Source: Cyanobacteriota bacterium (lineage in GTDB: Bacteria; Acidobacteriota; Vicinamibacteria; Vicinamibacterales; UBA2999). From it: a DNA stretch of 64,000 nucleotides. This document shows, in pieces, positions 19,101-27,665 of this stretch. The stretch spans positions 186,001 through 250,000 of the forward strand of contig JAIEMQ010000044.1 of NCBI GenBank assembly GCA_019752015.1, written 5' to 3'. Position numbers and translations under genes: made by a program. Numbering within the stretch: the stretch's first letter is position 1; each line of letters begins with the position of its first letter. The notes under the pieces are model-generated. The model was not told the origin of the DNA and did not search any database. It saw nothing but the letters and a program-made list of their open reading frames with translations.

Positions 19101-19612
19101 CTGGCGTCGAGGCAAGCGGCCGCCTGTCGGTGCACGGTCCGAACGTGATGCTCGGCTATTTGCGCGCCGAGAATCCCGGCGTCCTGCAACCGCCGCCCGA
19201 TGGCTGGTACGACACCGGCGACATTGTCGACATCGACGGCGAGGGCTTCATCACGATCAAGGGCCGTGTGAAGCGATTCGCGAAGATCGCGGGCGAGATG
19301 GTGCCGCTCGGCGGCGTCGAGGAGTTGGCGAACCAGGCGTATCCGAAGACCGCTCACGCGGTCGTCGCTCTTCCCGATCCGAAGAAAGGCGAGCGGCTCG
19401 TGTTGCTGACCGAACATGCCGACGTGCAGCGCGCGCACCTCACGGCAACCGCGCGCGAGATGGGCTTGCCGGAGATCTTCGTGCCGCGCGTCATCGTCAA
19501 CCTGAAGTCGATTCCGTTGCTCGGCACCGGCAAGATCGATTACGTCGAAGCGGCGCGGGTCGCGAAGCAGTCCTCAGCCCAACCGAGTGACGAGATTCAG
19601 GGCATCGCATGA
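16178..19612 (+). CDS. aas: LplT-type transporter / PlsC acyltransferase / acyl-ACP synthetase fusion (Aas-like)
   Basis: One 1144-aa polypeptide joins three steps of lysophospholipid recycling. Residues 1-425 are an MFS-type flippase resembling LplT (FLPLFVTQFLGAFNDNLLKSGLAIF; about 12 helices). Residues 440-630 are a PlsC acyltransferase with NHASFLDG (HX4D, near 460) and FPEGRITTTG. Residues 640-1144 are an AMP-forming acyl-ACP/CoA synthetase with FTSGSEGTPKGVVLSHRN (near 799), GYGATETAP and YDTGDIVDID. It would move 2-lyso-phospholipid inward and reacylate it. In enterobacteria lplT and aas are separate genes; fused forms occur in other phyla. Ribosome site AAAGGTCAGG. Regulated by the upstream TetR. 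Confidence 0.93.
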   Translation: MSAAVIPLLKTRRFLPLFVTQFLGAFNDNLLKSGLAIFVTYRLAAQGGADAAMLVMLAGGIFIAPFFLFSGASGTLADRVDKARIARWVKIAEIFIMAIGAAGFAMSSVPLLLVSLFGLGTHSTVFGPIKYALLPEHLVEHELVAGNALIEAGTFLAILLGTILGGSLMQVDNGALVVGLLGVAVAIAGWISARRIPPAPPRSAGVAKPRLFHDSIDVVKHIGARDDLFLPVLALSWFWAIGGTLVSGLPVFAKDVLFADEQVVTLMLALFAIGIAIGSFLAERLLHGDVSARFVPASGLLMALFAFDLFLSSAGREPSATPSTLALFIGDRGNWRVLADLVLLAIAGGVFTVPLYALLQHASEPEHRARVIAANNIVNALFMTGSAVFAAWVLARGLTMGELFGLCGILTIPVVIVAAAILRKTMLKMAIRFVLRVLYRVEVHGIEHARAAQSHAVIAANHASFLDGLLLGAFLPGTPVFAIDTFVAQKWWIKPFLSLVDAMPIDPTNPLSLRGMIRAVEGGATCIIFPEGRITTTGSLMKVYEGPAVITERARAVLVPVRIEGVERTPFSRFAAVRKRWFPKIRVTVMPPRKLSVPEGVTGRARRAALRRSLNDVMIELVFNTAQLDRTMFDALLEARAMHGSSHIVLDDLDQQPMTYGKLVTASFALGGALKKRTRPGERVGVLLPTSRGAVVTFFALQAESRVPAMLNFSTGPAPAKAACVAAEIRLIVTARRFVEKAKLEALVAALAESATIVYLEDVRGEIGIVSKLSALVRGWNARPRHSELQSNQPAVVLFTSGSEGTPKGVVLSHRNLLANRHQLATVIDVNPKDIVLNALPVFHSFGLTGGLLLPLFAGVRTFLYPSPLHYRTVPELAYGINATILFGTDTFLAGYARVADNYDFYSVRYVFAGAERVKPETRRVWFEKFGIRILEGYGATETAPGIAVNTPMHFKAGTVGRFLPGIQHRFDKVPGVEASGRLSVHGPNVMLGYLRAENPGVLQPPPDGWYDTGDIVDIDGEGFITIKGRVKRFAKIAGEMVPLGGVEELANQAYPKTAHAVVALPDPKKGERLVLLTEHADVQRAHLTATAREMGLPEIFVPRVIVNLKSIPLLGTGKIDYVEAARVAKQSSAQPSDEIQGIA

Positions 19613-19769
19613 GAAAACGAGCGCACGTCGATCAGCGAGCACTTTTTAATAGTGCGCGACACGTCCTAATCAACGGCCCTTCGGCCACACCGCGCCGTGC
19701 TCGGCCTTCGTGATGGACCGGAGTCCCTTATAGAGAAACCCCGGCCAACGCGCGACAGAACGCACGTGT

Positions 19770-20504
19770 TTACGGCGACTTGACTGCATCGTAGACGCGC
19801 GTGATCGGCACCTTTGCCCTCTGGCTGCCTCGATCGCCGCGCCCCTCGGGCATGCCATCGATTTGCAGCGTCACCTGAAGCCGGCCCGCTTCATCGCTGG
19901 CGAGGCGCTCATAGGTGGTCGTGACCTTGGGGCCGCCAAAGTCCTCCTCGACGACTAACCGTCCACCGGCAAACGTTGCGATCGACTTGAATTCGCCGTC
20001 GCCGGTGACGCGGTCTTGTTTCTTTCCGTCAGCCACCAGGTTGGTGGAACGACCAAGCTCGTCGACAAGTTGCACATGTACGCCGTCGATCGAGATCACC
20101 AGCCGTAGCGGCACTTCCTCGATTCGCCTTCGCACGACGGCGAACTTGCGCATCTCCTTCTCGCTCGGTCCACCACGGCCTCCACCCGGACCTGCTCTAA
20201 ATCCGCCCCCGGCGCCACCGCGTCCACCGGGAAAGCCTCCACGCCCGCCAGGCGGGCGTCGGCCTTCCGGCCGCCGCTGCTCGCCGCCGCTTGTCGGCGC
20301 AGCCGGCGTCAGCTCGCGGTTGAGCGACCAGTAGCCTTGAACGACGGCTCGCTCCTGGGCAGCGCGGAGCGAGGAGGACGTGATTGCGGCGAGAACGATA
20401 GGGATCTCGTATTCGACCGTCGTCAACGGCAAGGCTCTGCCGTCGATCGAAATCCGCCTCGCGGCCGGTTCGAGGACTATGCGCGCAATCGGCCTCACGA
20501 ACAT
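19770..20504 (-). CDS. Gly/Arg-rich secreted protein of unknown function
   Basis: The confident part is residues 60-244: an acidobacterial type of protein with YWSLNRELTPAAP, a Gly/Arg/Pro-rich low-complexity run (GGRGGFPGGRGGAGGGF, residues 88-104) and a C-terminal beta-rich domain (LRLVISIDGVHVQLVDELGRSTNLVADGKKQ). The true start is unclear. VEYEIPIVLAAITSSSLRAAQ looks like a signal peptide, so a TTG just before it (LTTVEYE) may be used instead of the ATG at 20504, which would add 26 arginine-rich residues. Similar proteins report lipocalin-like DUF folds, but no named family is certain. Between it and the fusion gene (157 bp) nothing is seen beyond a weak hairpin. Confidence 0.6.
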   Translation of the reverse strand: MFVRPIARIVLEPAARRISIDGRALPLTTVEYEIPIVLAAITSSSLRAAQERAVVQGYWSLNRELTPAAPTSGGEQRRPEGRRPPGGRGGFPGGRGGAGGGFRAGPGGGRGGPSEKEMRKFAVVRRRIEEVPLRLVISIDGVHVQLVDELGRSTNLVADGKKQDRVTGDGEFKSIATFAGGRLVVEEDFGGPKVTTTYERLASDEAGRLQVTLQIDGMPEGRGDRGSQRAKVPITRVYDAVKSP

Positions 20505-20743
20505 TCCCTTTCACGGCCGCCGGGCAGGCGCGGCGGGCCGTGTTCTTTATTCAGGCAGGCTTGGCGGATGCATCATCGCAAAACTGCTTTCCGCACGTTG
20601 TTAACTTTTGGTTAAAACGAAATTGACGATTGCCATCGGAAAATCACAACTGCCTCAGAGTACGTCGTTGGTTGTGCCGAGACGGCCCGCCTTAACAATT
20701 CTTAACGTTTCTTTACGGCCTGAATCCTGATGATCCTCCTAAA

Positions 20744-21199
20744 GTGAGTTGCTTGGTGATTCACCGTCGCTTCTCTTTCGGCGCGGTTCTTCTCGCGCTC
20801 GCGACCGGAGTCGGCTGCAACGGCGACACGCCGACATCCCCCACGGCCACCGCGACTACGGCGACCGCGGCCGCGCCGGCGTATACCGAAGAATGGATCG
20901 ACACGTTATCGGTTGGGGGTACGCGGTTCTATTCGTTTACGGTCACACAGTACGGAACCGTAAACGTAGCCCTGACGAGCGTGTCCGGGCAGTTCGTCCC
21001 TGGCACGGTGACTGTCGGACTGGGGATCGGCACGCCGGCGGCTGAAACATGCTCCCCCACCTCCAGCATTTCCACGCAATCCGGAACAGGTCCGCAATTG
21101 ACCGGCGCCTATAACCCTGGCGTGTATTGCGTGATTATCCGCGATGTCGGGAATCTCTTCGCGGCCGCGCGATTTTCCATCACCGTCGCCTATCCATGA
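20744..21199 (+). CDS. Small exported lipoprotein-like protein, paralogue A
   Basis: A 151-aa protein starting with GTG (an in-frame GTG at 20756 is another candidate). Hydrophobic residues 11-25 end in ATGVGC, a marginal lipobox, so it is probably a lipoprotein. After a low-complexity PTSPTATATTATA linker comes a beta-sandwich-like domain: GTRFYSFTVTQYGTVNVALTSV, VGLGIGTP, and GVYCVIIRDVGNL...FSITVAYP. The pattern resembles the PPC (pre-peptidase C-terminal) fold. The next two genes encode clear paralogues and overlap it by 4 bases. The 239-bp upstream region is AT-rich and shared with the divergent Gly-rich gene. Confidence 0.75.
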   Translation: MSCLVIHRRFSFGAVLLALATGVGCNGDTPTSPTATATTATAAAPAYTEEWIDTLSVGGTRFYSFTVTQYGTVNVALTSVSGQFVPGTVTVGLGIGTPAAETCSPTSSISTQSGTGPQLTGAYNPGVYCVIIRDVGNLFAAARFSITVAYP

Positions 21200-21612
21200 C
21201 CGTCGGAGCCTTCGTCATCGTGGCCCTGACGCTCGTATGCAATGCCTGTTCGGACAAAATCGAGACGCCGACTTCCGCAACCACGACCGCTACGACGGCC
21301 ATTTTGTTTTCCGGCACGTTGCAACCGCGGGGAGTGCGGTTCTACTCGTACACGCTGACCACCAGCGGCGCAGTGTCCGCACTGCTGGCCAGCGTCGAGC
21401 GAAACGGCGTCCCGGCGGGAAACGCACTCGAGATTGGCATTGGTGCGCCGGCGGGGACCGATTGCGCCGTGACTATGTCGGCCAACGGGCCGGCGTCGTT
21501 GATTCCGCAACTGCGTCACGATGCCGCGGCGGGAACCTACTGTGTCAGGGTCGCGGATATTGAGGGGCTTGCGGCGCCGATGACGTTCACGATCCGCTTG
21601 ATACACCCATGA
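21196..21612 (+). CDS. Small exported lipoprotein-like protein, paralogue B
   Basis: Starts at the ATG of an ATGA overlap with paralogue A (MTVGAFVIVALTLVCNAC), giving 138 aa. A hydrophobic signal ends at a cysteine. The domain repeats the same pattern as paralogue A: PTSATTTATTA linker, RGVRFYSYTLTTSGAVSALLASVE, LEIGIGAP, a central CAVTMS, and AGTYCVRVADIEGL...FTIRLIHP. A further-upstream start would only extend into the previous gene. Role unknown; probably displayed at the outer membrane. Confidence 0.75.
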   Translation: MTVGAFVIVALTLVCNACSDKIETPTSATTTATTAILFSGTLQPRGVRFYSYTLTTSGAVSALLASVERNGVPAGNALEIGIGAPAGTDCAVTMSANGPASLIPQLRHDAAAGTYCVRVADIEGLAAPMTFTIRLIHP

Positions 21613-22010
21613 GAGCCGGGCTCGCCGCCATCTGTTTCGTCGGAGCGCTGACCACGGCTTGCGAGGATGCGGTCATTACGTCGCCGACGGCGACACCTGT
21701 TGACGTCAATTCATTCTCGAGCATCATCAATCCCGGTAGCGCCGCCAGTCGAGACTTCATCCTGACCTCGAGCGGCACCGTGTCCGTGACGTTGACGACA
21801 ACCACACCCGCTGGCGTGTCACTTGGCCTGGGCATTGGAATTCCGCGATCAAACGGCTCGTGCGCGTTGAGCGCCGGAGTGCAAACCGTCGCCGGGGGCT
21901 CGGCGCAAATCGCATTGAGCGCTGAAGCCGCTACGTATTGCGCTAAAGTTTACGATCCGGGGACAGTAACTGGACCAACCACCTTTACCATCCTCATTTC
22001 GCGACCGTGA
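21609..22010 (+). CDS. Small exported lipoprotein-like protein, paralogue C
   Basis: A 133-aa protein with a signal ending GALTTAC (near-perfect lipobox), linker SPTATPVDVN, then SRDFILTSSGTVSVTLTTT, SLGLGIGIP, C in SCALSAG, and ATYCAKVYDPGTV...FTILISRP. It shares the overall pattern of paralogues A and B and again starts by ATGA overlap. The 196 bases after it hold no gene; only a weak CTCCGTG-like repeat near 22175 before the TonB receptor stop. Confidence 0.75.
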   Translation: MRAGLAAICFVGALTTACEDAVITSPTATPVDVNSFSSIINPGSAASRDFILTSSGTVSVTLTTTTPAGVSLGLGIGIPRSNGSCALSAGVQTVAGGSAQIALSAEAATYCAKVYDPGTVTGPTTFTILISRP

Positions 22011-22206
22011 ACGCAGCACGACGTTGCTGCGGAACGAGAGCGTGTTGAAGTCCTCACGCGCTGGAGGCCCGGCTGCAGACGCGCACGGCCGCGGCGCGGT
22101 CGTCGTGGGTCTGCGCAGTGTGCCGGGTATCGGCCTGATTGTGGCGACGACGTATCACGAAGAGCACGGCGATTCTCCGTGCCCTCCGTACTCTTCCGTG
22201 TCCTCG

Positions 22207-25173
22207 TCAGAAGCTGACCTTAAACGCGAGCTGCATGACGCGCGGCTGGTACGCGTTCAGCAGGTTCTGGCGCGGCTGGCCGAACGTCGTCGAATTGATC
22301 TGGCCGTTATACGCGCCGAAGTTGCGGTGGTTGGTGAGGTTGAAGACCTCCGCGATGCCGGTCAGCCGGATGCCCCTCGACAGGCTGAAGTCCTTCGACA
22401 CGCGGAAGTCGGCGCGATGCAGCGGCAGGCCCTTGAGCGCGTTGCGCGGCGCGACCTCCCCCGCGGCGATGCTCGCCGGGCCGTCGAAACGATCCCGCAC
22501 ATTCACAATATCGGTATTGGCCGTCGAGATCGCGATCGATTCGGGGATTGTCAATGTCGGCGACGCCGCGCAATTTGCGGCGTTGGAGCAGTTGAGGCGC
22601 GTCGTGCCGGTGTGGCCAAACGGATTCAAGGCGATGGTCGTGGCGTAGTAGTTGCCCGACCCGAACAGATACGCGCCCGACACCGAGATGTTGTACGGCA
22701 GGCGCCAGATGCCGTTGAAGCGCAGCGTGTGGCGCTGGAAATCGGTTGAACGCGCCCACTCCGCTTCCGGATCGAACGGGTTGTTGCCCTGCGACTGGAA
22801 GCCGTTGGTGTTGTCGCGCATGAACAACATGTAGGTGTAGTTCGCCGTGGCCTGCCAGTTGTTCGCGTAGCGGCGATTCAAGCCGGTTGAGATCGCGGCG
22901 TAATCGGCACGGCCGTTCGACTCGAGCCACTGGATCTGTCCGTACTTCGGATCCGGCCGGCCCTGCGCCGGGTTGCGGTTATAGCCGGTCGCCGGATTGA
23001 AGAACAGGTTCGGATCGCGCTGCCGCGCGAAGTTGTACCCCTTCCAATGCGTGAGGTCGGCTTCGAATCCGAGCTGCGTGCCGATCGACTTCTGCATGCC
23101 GAGGATGCTCTGCCACGTTGACGGCATCTGGTAGTCGTGGGCGATCACGCGCGGGCCCTGCGGCGGCACCGGGAAGCGGCCCGACAGGTAATCCTGCGGC
23201 GTGCGGCCGCGTGTCGGATCCTGGATGAAGCCCGGCTGGCCGTCGTTCGGGAACGAGTTGACGAGGATGCGCTCGCCGTTGAACGACTGCGCGCTGAACG
23301 TGGTGTTCGAATCGGGGATGCTGTAATACAGCCCGCTGCCGCCGCGAATCACCAGGTCGCCCCTGCCGCCGACATTCCAGGTGAAGCCGCCTCGCGGTGC
23401 CACGCTGCCGAGATCCCGCAGGTTGTTGGGATAGAGCTTGTCGCCTGGACCGAGCTCGATATCCGGATAGGGTGCCCCGCCGGCCGGATCGAAGGTCGCC
23501 TGAGTGGTGATCAGTGGCGGATCCAGCGCGCCCCAATCGGCATCCCAGCGAATGCCGTAGTTCATCGTGAACTGCTCGCCGACGCGCCACGTGTCGCCGA
23601 GCCACACCGCCCACGTCGGCCGCGGGATGTCGATGGTCCAGTCGCCGAAGTTCTGATCGAAGCGCTGCACGATCGAATCGAGGCCGCTGACGTCCCACCG
23701 GGACGGATCGTTCCACGCGTCGACGGGGAAGCGCCGCGCCAGATCCGCCGGCGTCGAGGTGAAGATGAACTCACCCCGCGACAACAATTGCCACTGGCCC
23801 GTGTCGCGCCAGCGCAGGTACTCCGCGCCGAATTTCAGGTCGTGGCGGCCGGCCGCCATCGTCAGGTCGTAACGGGCGCTGATCGTGTTCTGGAAAAATT
23901 CCTGTGGATAGTTCCGGCGCTGCCCGAAGACGATGCCTCCAGGGAACACATAGTTCGGCGTGTTGGCGAGCGCCGGCACGGCCAGCAGGTTCTGCCAGTT
24001 GAAGTGCGTGTAGCCGATCTTCAGCTCCTGCAGCTTGGTCGGGCTCAGCACCTTGGCCCACGTGCCGACCATGTTGATCGCCTTGCGGGAGCGGGCCGCG
24101 GCCTGCGACGGGTGCTCGGTGCCGGCCACTTGCGTAAAGTCGTTCCCCCAGTCCCAATACGAGGCACGGAAGGTGATGTGATCGTTCTGCGTCCACTGCC
24201 AGTCGCCGCGGCCGAGGAAGCTGTTCTGGATCAGCTTCGTATCGAACGACCACGATGAACCCGGCAGCGCCGCGACGGACGTGATGATCGTATTCGGCTC
24301 GTTCTCGCGCTCGAGTGACAGGAAGAAGTGCGCCTTGTCCTTGATCAGCGGGCCGCCGATGGCGCCGCCAATCTGCTGATTCGCATACGGCAGCACGCGG
24401 TTGGCGATGAAGTCCTTGGCATTCCATTTGTCGTCGCGGAAGTAGCCGTAGACGCTGCCGTCGTAATTGTTGGTGCCCGAGCGCGAGATCGCCTGGACCT
24501 GGATGCCGAGCGAGCGGCCCTGCGTGATGTCGAACAGGTTGGTGACGACCTGGAACTCGGCGATCGCTTCGCGGCTGAACTTCGGCTGCCCGAAGCCCGA
24601 GCCCGCGACCTGCTGCGTAATCTCCTGGCCGTCGAGATTCAGCTGGAAGGCGCGATCGCGAACGCCCGGCGTGGTATCAACCGCATTCGCGGTGATGCCC
24701 TTCACCTGCATGGCCAGCTCCATCCAGTTGCGGCCCTGCAGCGGCAGCTCTTCCATCTGCCGCCGGTCGACGTTGCCGGCGACCTGGGTCGAGCTGATGT
24801 CGACGAGCGGCGATTCGGCGGTGACGGTCAGCGTTTCCGACAACGACGCGACCTGCATCTGGAACGGCACCGATCGGTTCTGGCCGACCAGCAGTTCGAT
24901 GTCCGGAATGATCACCGTCGAGAATCCCGACAGCTCGGCCTGCACTTTGTAGCGGCCGGCGGAAAGACCGCGCAGCCGGTACTCGCCGCGCTCATCCGAC
25001 ACGGTGGATGCCGCGCGGCCGGTATCGATCATCGTCGCCGTGATCGTCGCACCCGGCAGCGCGGCTTTGGTGCCGTCAACGACGGTGCCGAGCAGACTGC
25101 CTTCCTGCGCGAACGCAGGAGCGGCAAAACTGAAGCTGGTCAGGAAAAGCAACGAGGCAAGACGCACGCGCAT
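22207..25173 (-). CDS. Oar-like TonB-dependent receptor with carboxypeptidase-regulatory domain
   Basis: A 988-aa outer-membrane receptor. Signal peptide: residues 1-22 (LASLLFLTSFSFAAPAFA). Residues 25-110 are a carboxypeptidase-regulatory-like fold (GSLLGTVVDGTKAALPGATITATMIDTG...GEYRLRGLSAGRYKVQAELSGF). The plug follows (LPLQGRNWMELAMQVKGI) and then a 22-strand barrel ending in a terminal phenylalanine (LAFKVSF). Acidobacteria use many such receptors for polymer uptake or adhesion; ligand unknown. It stands alone, transcribed away from the DUF485 gene; a possible extended -10 box is at 25252-25260. Confidence 0.92.
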   Translation of the reverse strand: MRVRLASLLFLTSFSFAAPAFAQEGSLLGTVVDGTKAALPGATITATMIDTGRAASTVSDERGEYRLRGLSAGRYKVQAELSGFSTVIIPDIELLVGQNRSVPFQMQVASLSETLTVTAESPLVDISSTQVAGNVDRRQMEELPLQGRNWMELAMQVKGITANAVDTTPGVRDRAFQLNLDGQEITQQVAGSGFGQPKFSREAIAEFQVVTNLFDITQGRSLGIQVQAISRSGTNNYDGSVYGYFRDDKWNAKDFIANRVLPYANQQIGGAIGGPLIKDKAHFFLSLERENEPNTIITSVAALPGSSWSFDTKLIQNSFLGRGDWQWTQNDHITFRASYWDWGNDFTQVAGTEHPSQAAARSRKAINMVGTWAKVLSPTKLQELKIGYTHFNWQNLLAVPALANTPNYVFPGGIVFGQRRNYPQEFFQNTISARYDLTMAAGRHDLKFGAEYLRWRDTGQWQLLSRGEFIFTSTPADLARRFPVDAWNDPSRWDVSGLDSIVQRFDQNFGDWTIDIPRPTWAVWLGDTWRVGEQFTMNYGIRWDADWGALDPPLITTQATFDPAGGAPYPDIELGPGDKLYPNNLRDLGSVAPRGGFTWNVGGRGDLVIRGGSGLYYSIPDSNTTFSAQSFNGERILVNSFPNDGQPGFIQDPTRGRTPQDYLSGRFPVPPQGPRVIAHDYQMPSTWQSILGMQKSIGTQLGFEADLTHWKGYNFARQRDPNLFFNPATGYNRNPAQGRPDPKYGQIQWLESNGRADYAAISTGLNRRYANNWQATANYTYMLFMRDNTNGFQSQGNNPFDPEAEWARSTDFQRHTLRFNGIWRLPYNISVSGAYLFGSGNYYATTIALNPFGHTGTTRLNCSNAANCAASPTLTIPESIAISTANTDIVNVRDRFDGPASIAAGEVAPRNALKGLPLHRADFRVSKDFSLSRGIRLTGIAEVFNLTNHRNFGAYNGQINSTTFGQPRQNLLNAYQPRVMQLAFKVSF

Positions 25174-25251
25174 AGCTACTCCAGTTCTGCCGCCGGACTA
25201 CCGTGGGGAGGCAGATTGTGAGGGCCAGGACAAGCGAACTGAATTGCGCGG

Positions 25252-25260
25252 ACTATAGCA
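25252..25260 (-). promoter_or_regulatory. Possible extended -10 promoter of the TonB receptor
   Basis: Minus strand TGCTATAGT: an extended -10 (TGnTATAGT) 79 bases upstream of the receptor ATG. No clear -35 box. The leader would be about 75 bases. Confidence 0.4.
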
Positions 25261-25285
25261 CAGGGGGCAGATATGATTGCCGCGC

Positions 25286-25576
25286 ATGAGTGACTCTCAT
25301 ATCCATCTGACGCGCGTCGCCGCCGCGCGCTGGCGGCTCGCGCTGCTGCTGACTGCCATCATGACGTTCGTCTATGTCGGTTTCATCCTGCTGATCGCCT
25401 TTGACAAGCCCCTGCTCGGGACCATCCTGGTGCCGGGACTCAGCCTCGGCATCCTGCTCGGCATGCTGATCATCGTCACGGCGTGGGTCCTGATCATGAT
25501 CTACGTGCGCTGGACCAACACCCACTACGATCACCGCGTGGCCGATGAGCGCCGCGCCAGACGGGAAGGCCGCTGA
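25286..25576 (+). CDS. DUF485 (YjcH-like) small membrane protein
   Basis: A 96-aa protein with two membrane helices (residues 19-39 and 46-70, ending [18 protein letters not shown]), typical of the YjcH subunit that lies next to acetate permease ActP. The ATG at 25286 is preferred over an in-frame TTG three codons earlier. Its TGA stop overlaps the next ATG (TGATG), so the two are tightly coupled. Probable role: accessory subunit for the symporter. Confidence 0.88.
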   Translation: MSDSHIHLTRVAAARWRLALLLTAIMTFVYVGFILLIAFDKPLLGTILVPGLSLGILLGMLIIVTAWVLIMIYVRWTNTHYDHRVADERRARREGR

Positions 25577-27108
25577 TGCAATCCGGCCAGACCAACTTCG
25601 TCGCCATGGCGGGCTTTGCCATCTTCATCGGCCTGTCGCTCGTCATCACCTGGTTCGCGGCGCGGCGCACGCGCAGCACCGAGAGTTTCTACGCCGCCGG
25701 CCGATCGATCACGGCCTTCCAGAACGGCCTCGCGCTGGCCGGCGATTACATGAGCGCCGCCAGCTTTCTCGGCATCGCCGGTCTCGTCGCCTTGTCGGGA
25801 TTCGATGGATTGATTTATTCCATCGGCTTTCTCGTCGGCTGGCCGGTCGTCGTCTGTTTGATCGCCGAGCCGATCCGCAATCTTGGCAGATACACCTTCA
25901 GCGATGTCGTCGCCTTTCGACTGCGGCAGACGCCGGTGCGCGTGGCCGCCGCGGCAGGCAGCCTCGCGGTGGTGGCGTTCTACCTGATCGCGCAAATGGT
26001 CGGCGCCGGCAACTTGATCCGGCTGCTGTTCGGACTGAATTACGAAACGGCCGTCGTGATCGTCGGGCTGGTGATGCTGGCCTATGTGTTGTTCGGCGGC
26101 ATGATCGCAACGACCTGGGTGCAGATCGTAAAAGCGGTCTTGCTGCTGTCGGGCGCCTTCATGCTGGCGATGATGGTGTTGATGAAGTTCTCGTTCAACC
26201 CGCTCGCATTATTCCAGGCCGCGGCGGCGCAATACGGCAACGGCGTGCTGGCGCCCGGTGGATTCGTGGCCGGCCAGGTTGAAGGCGTGTCGCTCGGTCT
26301 CGCGTTGATGTTCGGCACGGCGGGTTTACCTCACATCCTGATGCGCTTCTACACGGTCCCCGATGCGCGCACCGCGCGTGTGTCGGTTGCGTATGCGACC
26401 GCGGCCATCGGCACGTTCTACCTTCTCACCTTTATCCTCGGCTTCGGTGCGATGGTGCTGGTCGGCCAACCCGCGATCCGGGCGATCGATGCCGGCGGCA
26501 ACATGGCGGCGCCCCTGCTCGCCGAAGCGGTCGGAGGACAGGCGTTTCTCGGATTCATTTCGGCGGTGGCGTTCGCCACGATTCTCGCCGTCGTTGCCGG
26601 CCTGACGCTGGCCGGCGCGGCGGCGCTGTCGCACGACATCTACGTTCACGTGTTCCGTCGCGGCAAGGCGAGCGAGACAGAAGAGCTGAGGGTCGCGCGC
26701 GGCGCCACGATCGCGCTGGCACTCTTCGCGATCGTGCTCGGCATCGCCTTCAAGGGCCAGAACGTGGCCTACATGGTCGGCCTGGCGTTCGCGATTGCCG
26801 CCAGCGCCAACTTCCCCGCGCTGGTGATGTCGATGTTCTGGCGGGGGTTCACGACACGCGGCGCCCAGGCCTCGATCCTGTTCGGCACGATCTCGACGCT
26901 GCTCCTGATCTACCTGTCGCCGACGATTCAGATCGATTTGCTGAAACATTCGACGGCGTATTTTCCGTATAAGAACCCAGGGTTGTTCACCATTCCGTCT
27001 TCATTCCTGGTCGGCATCGTGATCTCGCTGCTGACCCCCGAACCGGCGGCGCAGCAAGGTTTCGCGAAGCTCGAGCACCAGATCCATCTCGGCGAGGAAG
27101 AGCCCTGA
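25576..27108 (+). CDS. actP: Sodium:solute symporter, ActP-like (acetate/monocarboxylate)
   Basis: A 510-aa SSS-family transporter with about 13 helices. Typical motifs are [61 protein letters not shown] and [11 protein letters not shown]. Paired with a DUF485 partner, it fits cation/acetate symport. Such permeases also accept glycolate, pyruvate or propionate, so acetate is the best guess only. The gene is followed by a membrane gene that overlaps its stop by four bases. Confidence 0.9.
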   Translation: MQSGQTNFVAMAGFAIFIGLSLVITWFAARRTRSTESFYAAGRSITAFQNGLALAGDYMSAASFLGIAGLVALSGFDGLIYSIGFLVGWPVVVCLIAEPIRNLGRYTFSDVVAFRLRQTPVRVAAAAGSLAVVAFYLIAQMVGAGNLIRLLFGLNYETAVVIVGLVMLAYVLFGGMIATTWVQIVKAVLLLSGAFMLAMMVLMKFSFNPLALFQAAAAQYGNGVLAPGGFVAGQVEGVSLGLALMFGTAGLPHILMRFYTVPDARTARVSVAYATAAIGTFYLLTFILGFGAMVLVGQPAIRAIDAGGNMAAPLLAEAVGGQAFLGFISAVAFATILAVVAGLTLAGAAALSHDIYVHVFRRGKASETEELRVARGATIALALFAIVLGIAFKGQNVAYMVGLAFAIAASANFPALVMSMFWRGFTTRGAQASILFGTISTLLLIYLSPTIQIDLLKHSTAYFPYKNPGLFTIPSSFLVGIVISLLTPEPAAQQGFAKLEHQIHLGEEEP

Positions 27109-27665
27109 CGAAGCCCGTTCGTTACGCGTTCCTGGCGGCCTGGCTGAGCGTGGTCGCCGGAGCGCTCTACCTGTATTTTTTCGAGCGCGCGTTCATCGAG
27201 CGCGAGCTCGCGGACGCGATGTCGGTCGGCGGGTTGATCGCGGCCGGCATTTATCTCCTGCTTGGCGCCGTGCGCGCGTTCACGCTCGTGCCGGCCACGC
27301 TGATGATCGTCGCCGGCCTGCCGTTCTTCCGGCCGTGGCCGCTCTTCATCATGACCGTGATCGGCATCCTGATCACGTCGGCGCTGTTCTACTGGTTCTC
27401 GGAAATGCTGCAGTTCAACGAAGAGTTCGAGCGCAAGCATCCGGCGCAGATCGCGAACATGCGAGCGGCGTTGCAGCGCCACCAGCTGCCGATCATCATT
27501 TTCTGGAGTTTCTTTCCGCTGCTGCCGACCGACTTGATCTGCTACGTCTGCGGCGCGCTCAAGATCAATTTCACCAAGACCATGGTCGGCGTCGGGCTCG
27601 GCGAAGGGACGATCTGCGCGATCTACATCTTCTTCGGCGATTACGTGATCCGCGGCTGGCTGTAG
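27105..27665 (+). CDS. VTT/DedA-like membrane protein, apparent CTG start
   Basis: A polytopic protein with helices near residues 8-27, 44-65, 73-90, 124-150 and 160-180, ending [22 protein letters not shown]. It resembles VTT/TVP38-type membrane proteins, but similarity is not certain. Start: the frame can open at CTG (27105-27107) in a CTGA overlap with the ActP stop, preceded by a strong GAGGAAG ribosome site, giving (M)[18 protein letters not shown]. The next canonical starter is GTG at 27150, which would cut the first helix. I prefer the upstream CTG; see findings. Confidence 0.7.
   Translation: MTKPVRYAFLAAWLSVVAGALYLYFFERAFIERELADAMSVGGLIAAGIYLLLGAVRAFTLVPATLMIVAGLPFFRPWPLFIMTVIGILITSALFYWFSEMLQFNEEFERKHPAQIANMRAALQRHQLPIIIFWSFFPLLPTDLICYVCGALKINFTKTMVGVGLGEGTICAIYIFFGDYVIRGWL

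Noticed and set aside
19613-19769. Terminator or small RNA after the fusion gene
   Set aside because: Only a four-base GGCC-TTC-GGCC hairpin and no T-run; not enough to support a call.
22011-22206. Short frames after the third lipoprotein gene
   Set aside because: No start context, no similarity to neighbours, and composition differs; I see only a weak CTCCGTG-type repeat.
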